From the NCBI GenBank assembly GCA_026929865.2, contig CM049400.1:22181501-22245500 (forward strand): DNA of 64,000 nucleotides. Direction: 5' to 3'. Below the pieces are notes generated by a model. That model saw nothing but the letters and a program-made list of their open reading frames with translations, ran no database searches and was not told the origin of the DNA. Positions 58,201 to 64,000 of the stretch are shown in pieces. The translations under genes and the position numbers were made by a program. The DNA is from Hyperoplus lanceolatus. Its lineage: Eukaryota; Chordata; Actinopteri; Uranoscopiformes; Ammodytidae. How positions within the stretch are numbered: the first letter of the stretch is position 1; each line of letters starts with the position of its first letter.

Positions 58201-59100
58201 ACATTTGTGTACTCTACAGACAGGGATCATAGACTGGTTATCTTGCAGTGTTGAACACGGCCGTTTGAGCCTGTCGGTGCTTGGCCCTGTTAACTGCAGT
58301 TTAGCTCACACACTGGCAGCCATCAAGCCACAATCGGCCCGACAGAGGTTTGTAAGATTTTATGCCCGCCTCCAAGAATCCAAAATAATCTGTCCGGCAG
58401 AGGAGGGATCAGGCTGCTTGAGGAACTTCTTTTGTGTTTAGCCAACAAGCACGCATCTTGTGTCCAACCCTTGCTGGACAGGTCTCTTGGCACTATTTTG
58501 TAAACTGGGCTCAGGTTTCAACAATCCTTTTGACTCTGGACTAGTACCACCTACTATACTGGGAAGCTGTGGAGTGAGCTAGTCCTTCACAAGCAGGATG
58601 CCTTGAATCTGTCACTCAGGTCAACTGTCTTTGGGGTTTTGTACCTTCATTTCTTCACAACATTGTTTTGTCTACATGTACAATCTGACAAATGTACATT
58701 TTCAGACTTTAACTATGGCATTATGTGTGAGTTTTCTTTTATGTGTGAGTTTTCTATTGATACAATAATAACTCAACAGAGTTGTGACAAAGAGATCGGA
58801 AATCAGATCAGATACAGAGCAATCAATCCAAGGCATGTAGTAATAGAATAACTGATTTGTCTAATTAATTCCAACAAATTAAAATATATAATTAACAGCA
58901 TATTATATTTTTATCAAAAATAAGCAAGGTAAATCAGACTTTTGTCCTCTGTGATAAGGCCTATAGAAGCAAATTCAATGTTTTATTTTAGATTGTTTCC
59001 CATTTTCCCCAAACACTCCATCATATGTTTCAGTATACAGAACAGTACAGTACACTGCAGTTTACAGTAAAGTTTGGTAGTTGAGAGTGAGACTTTTACC
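55277..59100. other. intergenic or intronic sequence without recognised genes
   Basis: 3.8 kb of unique-looking sequence. The only exon-like spot is 58104-58158, between a ttttggcag acceptor and a gttagt donor on the plus strand, but the first exon at 45384 would not read through it in frame. Confidence 0.35.
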
Positions 59101-59318
59101 TTTTATTGAATTGAATTGAATTGAAAACCTTTATTTATACAAACTCGAAAGGCATTGAGGTTCCCCTCATTTACAACGCCGACGAGCGCACAACAAACAC
59201 AACAACAACAATAACAACAACAGAGTGACAGAATAAAACAGAGAAACAAAAAATCCTAGCAAGATAACAAAGATCAAAAGAAATAAAGAATTACAATAAA
59301 AGAGCTTAAAAAATTAAT

Positions 59319-62300
59319 TCAGTTAAAACAAATGCAGTGGTGATGGTGAAAATCAGAAATCATAGATTTAAAAGAAGAAAAAGTGGGGAGAATGGTCATA
59401 TTGAAGTTGCTCTGAAGGGCATTCCAAGAGGTGGGGGCACTATAGCTAAAAGCAGTTGTTCCCAGCTTAGAATGAGCTCTAGGAACCTTTAAAAGCAGCA
59501 GCTCACTGGATCGGGTATTAAAAGACTGAGAGTTCCAGTCGAGCATAGCTGATAAATAGGGTGGCTGTTTACCAATTAAGGATTTAAAAATAAATAAAAA
59601 CCAATGTAACTCACGTCTCAATGACAGGGATGTCCAGCCGACTTTTTCATACAGGGAACAGTGATGAGTTTTAAAGGAATCACCTGTAATGAATCTAAGG
59701 GCTGAATGGTACACCGAGTCAAGGAGTTTTAGGGCAGTAGCAGAGGCATGTCTATAAACTATATCTCCATAATCCAACACTGATAAAAACACTGCTTCGA
59801 TTACCCTTTTCCTACAAATTTTTGGGAAACTTGATCTGTTCCGATATAAAAAAACAATTTTTTGACGAGATTTGAGAACAAGTTTGTCAATATGGGGTTT
59901 AAAAGTGAGCTTCTCATCTAGCCAGATACCAAGGTACTTATATTCAGAGACTTTTTCGATCAAAGAACCGTTTACAGCATAGATGCATGCACTGTTGTCC
60001 AATTCTCTAGCCCTAGAGAACAACATGAATTTAGTTTTAGTCTGGTTAAGGACAAGTTTAAGTGAAATAAGAGCATTTTGAAGAGCATTAAAGGACAGTT
60101 GCAGATTCTCAATAGCTGACTTTGCAGAGTCAGCAACACAGTACAAAATGGTGTCATCAGCATATAAATGGATTTGACAACCACTGACAAGAGACACAAT
60201 ATCATTGATGTAGATGGTGAATAGCACCGGACCTAAAATTGAACCTTGTGGAACACCTTTGGTTATGGGTAAGAAACCAGATTGGATATTACCTAGCCTC
60301 ACACATTGAGATCGGTCAGAAAGGTAATTACTGAACCAGCTACACGCATTTTCACTAAGACCAATGTTAGCCAATTTATCTAATAGTAAAGAATGGTCTA
60401 CTGTATCAAAGGCTTTACTGAGATCAATAAAGAGGGCAGCACAGTGTTTACTATTATCTAAGGCAGAGACAATATTGTTAGTAACCAGAGTGATGGCAGA
60501 GATAGTGCTATGGTTAGTTCTAAAACCAGATTGGTGAACAGATAAAATAGTGTGACTTGAGAGAAATGTTTTCAATTGGTTATTAATAAGGGATTCCAGC
60601 GTTTTTGACAGACATGACAGTCTGGATATTGGCCTATAGTTATTAGGGTCAGTTTTTTCTCCCGCTTTATACAAAGGAAGGACACAAGCTGATTTCCAGA
60701 TCCTTGGAATAACGCAGGAAGATATAGAAAGATTAAAAATGTGGGTAATACACTCTGCAATTACAGGGGCTGAAAGCTGGAGAAAGAATGGGTCTAGGTT
60801 GTCTTCTCCAGTGGATTTCTTGGGGTCAATGCTTAAGAGAGCATCAAGAACCATACTGGAGGACACAGGAACAAAAGAAAACTGAGGAACAGCATTGGTG
60901 GTAGGCATATGAACCTGTTCAAGGGGTAGCTGGTTGTCTGCTAGAGAAGATCTAGAATTGTCCTCTTTGAAGATATGGCCAGCAACATTAAAATGTCTAT
61001 TAAAACCAGCGCAGATCTCGGTTTGATCAGTAATAAAACTATCATCAAATTTAACCTGAATTGGAATAGAAGCAGATGTAGCAGAGCTATTTTTGTTGGT
61101 TTTAACCACCTTCCAGAATTTTGCTGGGTTAGAATAGGTGTCTGTGATCAATTTTAAATAATAGTCAGATACATTCTTCCTCACTAAGGATGTGCATTTA
61201 TTTCTTAAGGCTCTGAATGCAGTCCAGTGTGAGGCGTTATTAGTACGTCTAGCAAGAGACCAAGCTTTGTTTCTAGTTCGGAGAAGAGATGTAAGTTCTG
61301 GACTAACCCAAGGACTGGATCTATCCTTAACTCTATACTTCTTAAAGGGGGCATGTGTATTTAAAATAGATAGAAAGGTGGAAATGAAAAAGTCTAAAGC
61401 TAGTTCGACATCAGGAATAGCCAGGGTGTTGTGAATATCACTATTATAAAGGTCATGAAGAAAGGCTTGTTTATTAAAAAATTTTAGGTTTCTCTTAATT
61501 AAAACCCTGGCTGAGGATTTTTTTATATGTGTATCACGGACACATACAATAGGACAGTGGTCACTTATACCTAATTCAAGTACTCCAGATAAAGATAATT
61601 TATCACTCTTATTAGAGAAGATTAGGTCTATAAGTGTTGATCTTGAGGGTTCTTTCAGGTTTGGCCTGGTTGGATTTGTGATTAACTGTAACAAATTTAG
61701 GTTAGAAGATATTTCTTTTAAGTGATCAGAGGCATTTGTCAACCAATCCAGATTAAAATCACCCATAACTAAAACTTCAGAATTAGAATAGTGGGAAAGT
61801 AGGTCAGCCAAACGATCAATAGACCCAGCGTCAGCTGATGGAGGTCTATATACTCCAACAACAATGAGAGAATTACTAAAACCACAATCAATTTTGAGAG
61901 CCAGAAATTCAAAACATTTGGGTATAGAGATTGAAAGTAAAACAGAAACAGAAAGACAGGACTTAACATAGATGGCCACACCACCACCTCTTTGAGGCCT
62001 GTCCGATCTAAAAATGTTGAAGTTAGGCAAGGCCACATCACTGTCATTTTGATGTTTTTTTAACCATGACTCAGTAATGATCAAAATATCGGGATCAGTT
62101 TGTAGGGCTAATATTTTCAAGTGATCCAATTTCTCAGATTGGAGTATACTCCTAATATTCCATTGAATCAGCTTCAGTCCTTTTCTGCACCGAAAAGAAG
62201 AGTAGTTGACACAAGATGTTGATTCTATGGACATAGGGTCAAGCAGTACAGCATTATGCCTATCAATAACTCTAATAGGAATATGAAAGCGAATAGGGAC

Positions 62301-62462
62301 AGAAATTAACATAGGGGAATGGGTCAGGGGATGAGCTATGGGTATTACAGCTACAGAAGAACAAGGTGGAGTAAGGGGGCTGAATGCAGGGACAGCGCCC
62401 ATACTAGAGATGACAGCAGGACCCGCACTGTCAGAGACAGTGTTGTGACAGGAAGACAACAT
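59319..62462 (-). CDS. LINE 2 ORF2, APE endonuclease and reverse transcriptase (1047 residues)
   Basis: One uninterrupted frame. Endonuclease: 'LIQWNIRSIL', 'LIITESWLKK' (catalytic Glu near 132), 'VGVYRPPSA', 'VLVMGDFNLDW' (near 233), 'ISDHCPIV' (near 300). Reverse transcriptase: 'YRPISRLSCLSKTLESLINN', 'FIDLSKAFDTVDH' (near 682), 'KGVPQGSILGPVLFTIYIND', 'LYADDTILY' (near 767). A C-terminal region with 'YKYLGIWLDEKLTF' and 'VLDYGDIVYRHAS' ends in 'CICFN'. The endonuclease nicks target DNA and the polymerase primes cDNA there. All expected catalytic residues are visible. Confidence 0.93.
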   Translation of the reverse strand: MLSSCHNTVSDSAGPAVISSMGAVPAFSPLTPPCSSVAVIPIAHPLTHSPMLISVPIRFHIPIRVIDRHNAVLLDPMSIESTSCVNYSSFRCRKGLKLIQWNIRSILQSEKLDHLKILALQTDPDILIITESWLKKHQNDSDVALPNFNIFRSDRPQRGGGVAIYVKSCLSVSVLLSISIPKCFEFLALKIDCGFSNSLIVVGVYRPPSADAGSIDRLADLLSHYSNSEVLVMGDFNLDWLTNASDHLKEISSNLNLLQLITNPTRPNLKEPSRSTLIDLIFSNKSDKLSLSGVLELGISDHCPIVCVRDTHIKKSSARVLIKRNLKFFNKQAFLHDLYNSDIHNTLAIPDVELALDFFISTFLSILNTHAPFKKYRVKDRSSPWVSPELTSLLRTRNKAWSLARRTNNASHWTAFRALRNKCTSLVRKNVSDYYLKLITDTYSNPAKFWKVVKTNKNSSATSASIPIQVKFDDSFITDQTEICAGFNRHFNVAGHIFKEDNSRSSLADNQLPLEQVHMPTTNAVPQFSFVPVSSSMVLDALLSIDPKKSTGEDNLDPFFLQLSAPVIAECITHIFNLSISSCVIPRIWKSACVLPLYKAGEKTDPNNYRPISRLSCLSKTLESLINNQLKTFLSSHTILSVHQSGFRTNHSTISAITLVTNNIVSALDNSKHCAALFIDLSKAFDTVDHSLLLDKLANIGLSENACSWFSNYLSDRSQCVRLGNIQSGFLPITKGVPQGSILGPVLFTIYINDIVSLVSGCQIHLYADDTILYCVADSAKSAIENLQLSFNALQNALISLKLVLNQTKTKFMLFSRARELDNSACIYAVNGSLIEKVSEYKYLGIWLDEKLTFKPHIDKLVLKSRQKIVFLYRNRSSFPKICRKRVIEAVFLSVLDYGDIVYRHASATALKLLDSVYHSALRFITGDSFKTHHCSLYEKVGWTSLSLRRELHWFLFIFKSLIGKQPPYLSAMLDWNSQSFNTRSSELLLLKVPRAHSKLGTTAFSYSAPTSWNALQSNFNMTILPTFSSFKSMISDFHHHHCICFN

Positions 62463-62492
62463 GAGCAGGGCAGGGTCATGCTGGGGAAAACA

Positions 62493-63749
62493 TCATTTCA
62501 GGCTAAACGCAATGAAGTTAATGAAATTCTTTGTTAATCTTTCGGACCCCTTCCTGTTCAAATGCAGACCATCAGCTTTAAAGAGGTCACGCTCAGTCCA
62601 AAAATAGTCGAAATTGCTAATAAAACCATGGCCTGTTGCAGTGGTGAAGTTTTGCATCCATGTGTGCAAACCAAAAAGACGGCTAAAGCGCTCTGAGCTC
62701 TTGAAAAGGGTAGGAATAGGGCCAGAGAGAACACATCTTTTACCAAGGCTTTCAACAGTGAGAATCAATGACTCAAGATCATGGTAGAGTTTGAGGGAGC
62801 GCCTGGCCATGACGTCATTTGTGCCCGTGTGCAACAGAACAGTGTGAACAGACGGATAGAGATCAATGAAGACAGGTATCAGCTCTATAAAGTCAGTAGT
62901 GATCCCACCGGAGAGACAGTAGGTGATGGCGCCAGGGAGATGTACATTTCTGATGATAGAGTCACCAAATATGAGAATTTCAGGAGGCTGATTCTTACAG
63001 CCATTGTCATAGAATGACAGTTTAGAATGCAGGGAGACATGGGAGGGGCCAGAGTTATGCAGAGCAGTAGAAGAGGGATTAACGTCACCTGCGCAGATGA
63101 CGTCATCATTGAGCGTCGGGGGGAGCGCACCTAGCGGGAAAGGTCGCTGAGGGTCTGGGAGAGGGGGCCAGTTTTCTGAGAAGGATGCAGATGAAGGGGA
63201 TGAGCACCTCCGACGTTTGTCCTGGGACATCAGCGGGCTGGATGGAGGGGTGCAACGCTTTCTGCGTCGGGAGTTTGGAGGGATTGGCTGCTCCGAAGCG
63301 GTGCTTGAGGAAGTAGCCGGTAGCTCAGCTAACTTCTCCAGGGGAGTGAAGAAGTTTGACAACGGGATGGGATCGTCATCACATTCATCCATGCCAGGGG
63401 AAAATAAGGGGAGAGAGACCCGCCTCCCCTTCTTAGCAACGCTTGTCCAGGGGGGAAGAGGGATATCCGATGTGTGGTGGACAGCATTGGCCGAGCTGGG
63501 ATCATCCTGCTGTAGCGCTTCCACCCGGGCGAGGAGCGAGGATTGACGCTGGAGGACATCATCCAGGAGGGTCGCAATGGAGCGGAGCTCAGACTTCAGA
63601 CAGGACAGCTCATGATACACCGGGGCGAGTGGAGGCATACTCGGACAGCGAGCGGGAGCACTGAAACAGAGCGGACAACCAAAAGAGAAAGACAGGGAGC
63701 TACGTGCCGGGGGAGGCAGCGGAGGAGAAAAAGGTGCCGGTCTGGACAC
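62493..63749 (-). CDS. LINE 2 ORF1, SGNH/GDSL esterase protein (418 residues)
   Basis: Pro/Ser-rich N-terminus, a short coiled-coil-like stretch at about 45-80 ('LDDVLQRQSSLLARVEALQQ'), and a basic linker at about 165-190 ('RRRKRC', 'DKRRRC') likely to bind RNA. A C-terminal SGNH hydrolase domain follows: 'ILIFGDSIIRN' near 261, 'TGTNDV' near 309, 'ADGLHLN' near 394, giving Ser, Asn and Asp-His. ORF1 esterases are known in CR1 and L2 LINEs; their role in retrotransposition is not settled. Translation may begin at the internal 'MPPLAP' Met (residue 38), which aligns with the start in LINE 1. Confidence 0.88.
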   Translation of the reverse strand: MSRPAPFSPPLPPPARSSLSFSFGCPLCFSAPARCPSMPPLAPVYHELSCLKSELRSIATLLDDVLQRQSSLLARVEALQQDDPSSANAVHHTSDIPLPPWTSVAKKGRRVSLPLFSPGMDECDDDPIPLSNFFTPLEKLAELPATSSSTASEQPIPPNSRRRKRCTPPSSPLMSQDKRRRCSSPSSASFSENWPPLPDPQRPFPLGALPPTLNDDVICAGDVNPSSTALHNSGPSHVSLHSKLSFYDNGCKNQPPEILIFGDSIIRNVHLPGAITYCLSGGITTDFIELIPVFIDLYPSVHTVLLHTGTNDVMARRSLKLYHDLESLILTVESLGKRCVLSGPIPTLFKSSERFSRLFGLHTWMQNFTTATGHGFISNFDYFWTERDLFKADGLHLNRKGSERLTKNFINFIAFSLK

Positions 63750-64000
63750 TTACTCGCCAAGGCTTCATCCAGAAGCCCACAGCGGTGTAAAGGCAAAACA
63801 GTAAAACAGCAGCAAAATAGCAAAACAGCAACCGAAGGCAGAGGGAGACTTACCGCCACGGCCCAGAGACAGGGCCGGTGATTGGTGATGAACTCAGTTT
63901 CCGCTTGCGATGGCAGGACACTCCGGAGTTCCTTGCTGAGGAGTTTCTCAAACTGGCTTCAGCCAGTGGCCGAAGTGTCTGGTCTTGTTTAGGTGTTTAA

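Larger units (their letters stand above)
59103..64000 (-). mobile_element. LINE 2: apparently intact L2/CR1-clade retrotransposon
   Basis: The minus-strand element has a CpG-rich 5' UTR (63750 to at least the window end), two long open ORFs separated by 30 bp, and a 3' tail with (ATTGA)n at 59103-59125 after 'tataaataaaggtttt'. Both ORFs are uninterrupted with their catalytic motifs, so this copy may be competent or very recently so. The 5' end and target duplication cannot be verified inside the window. Confidence 0.85.

Overview
This is vertebrate nuclear DNA, almost certainly from a teleost fish. It has AT-rich introns with GT/AG junctions, long (GT)n and (GATA)n microsatellites, and a dense load of fish-type transposons: L2/CR1-clade LINEs whose ORF1 carries an SGNH esterase, Tc1 elements, hAT and TTAA-flanked MITEs, tRNA-derived SINEs, a Ty3/Gypsy element and solo LTRs. 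No prokaryotic features were seen.

Host genes. (1) The left edge holds the first 270 codons of a core-2-type beta-1,6-N-acetylglucosaminyltransferase (GCNT1-like, minus strand), cut by the window end. (2) A 16-exon minus-strand gene runs from 40534 to 19579. All its splice phases agree, and it joins into a predicted 963-residue type I membrane protein: signal peptide, a long array of furin-like Cys-rich repeats, one membrane span, and an acidic tail resembling that of proprotein convertase PC5/6 isoform B. No subtilisin catalytic domain is visible upstream in the window. GCNT1 lies downstream of PCSK5 on the same strand in mammals, and the layout here agrees. The gene is therefore either a PC5B-like Cys-rich protein without a protease or an internal-promoter transcript of a larger pcsk5. 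(3) A CpG-rich promoter with a consensus CRE and a short first exon lies at 45.13-45.42 kb (plus strand). The gene it starts is not identified, and 46-59 kb looks like intron or intergenic DNA.

Mobile DNA fills much of the rest. 1.3-3.1 kb: a TTAA MITE and two solo LTRs, both LTRs with perfect 5-bp target duplications. 3.8-9.75 kb: a 5.93 kb TIR element containing a second TIR element that holds decayed exons of a multicopy fish gene family; a nearby tandem copy of the target preserves the empty site. 12.06-19.3 kb: a foldback element interrupted by a rearranged Tc1 and a full-length but dead LINE. Inside the introns of the Cys-rich gene: a second rearranged Tc1 (20.5-22.2 kb), an L2 fragment (22.8-24.6 kb), a hAT element (26.1-27.6 kb), a 2.8 kb palindromic element with 8-bp TSD (29.66-32.46 kb) and a SINE (36.2 kb). 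41.9-43.7 kb: a young Gypsy element reduced to LTR-gag-protease-LTR. 44-55 kb: an L2 fragment, a pogo-like TIR element, another TIR element and a third Tc1. 59.1-64 kb: an apparently intact two-ORF LINE on the minus strand.

The most unusual observations are the protease-less PC5B-like gene, the two Tc1 elements rebuilt as opposite inverted halves (3'-3' and 5'-5'), the 184-bp stretch shared base for base by two unrelated-looking elements 20 kb apart, and several insertions whose empty sites are kept in the same window.
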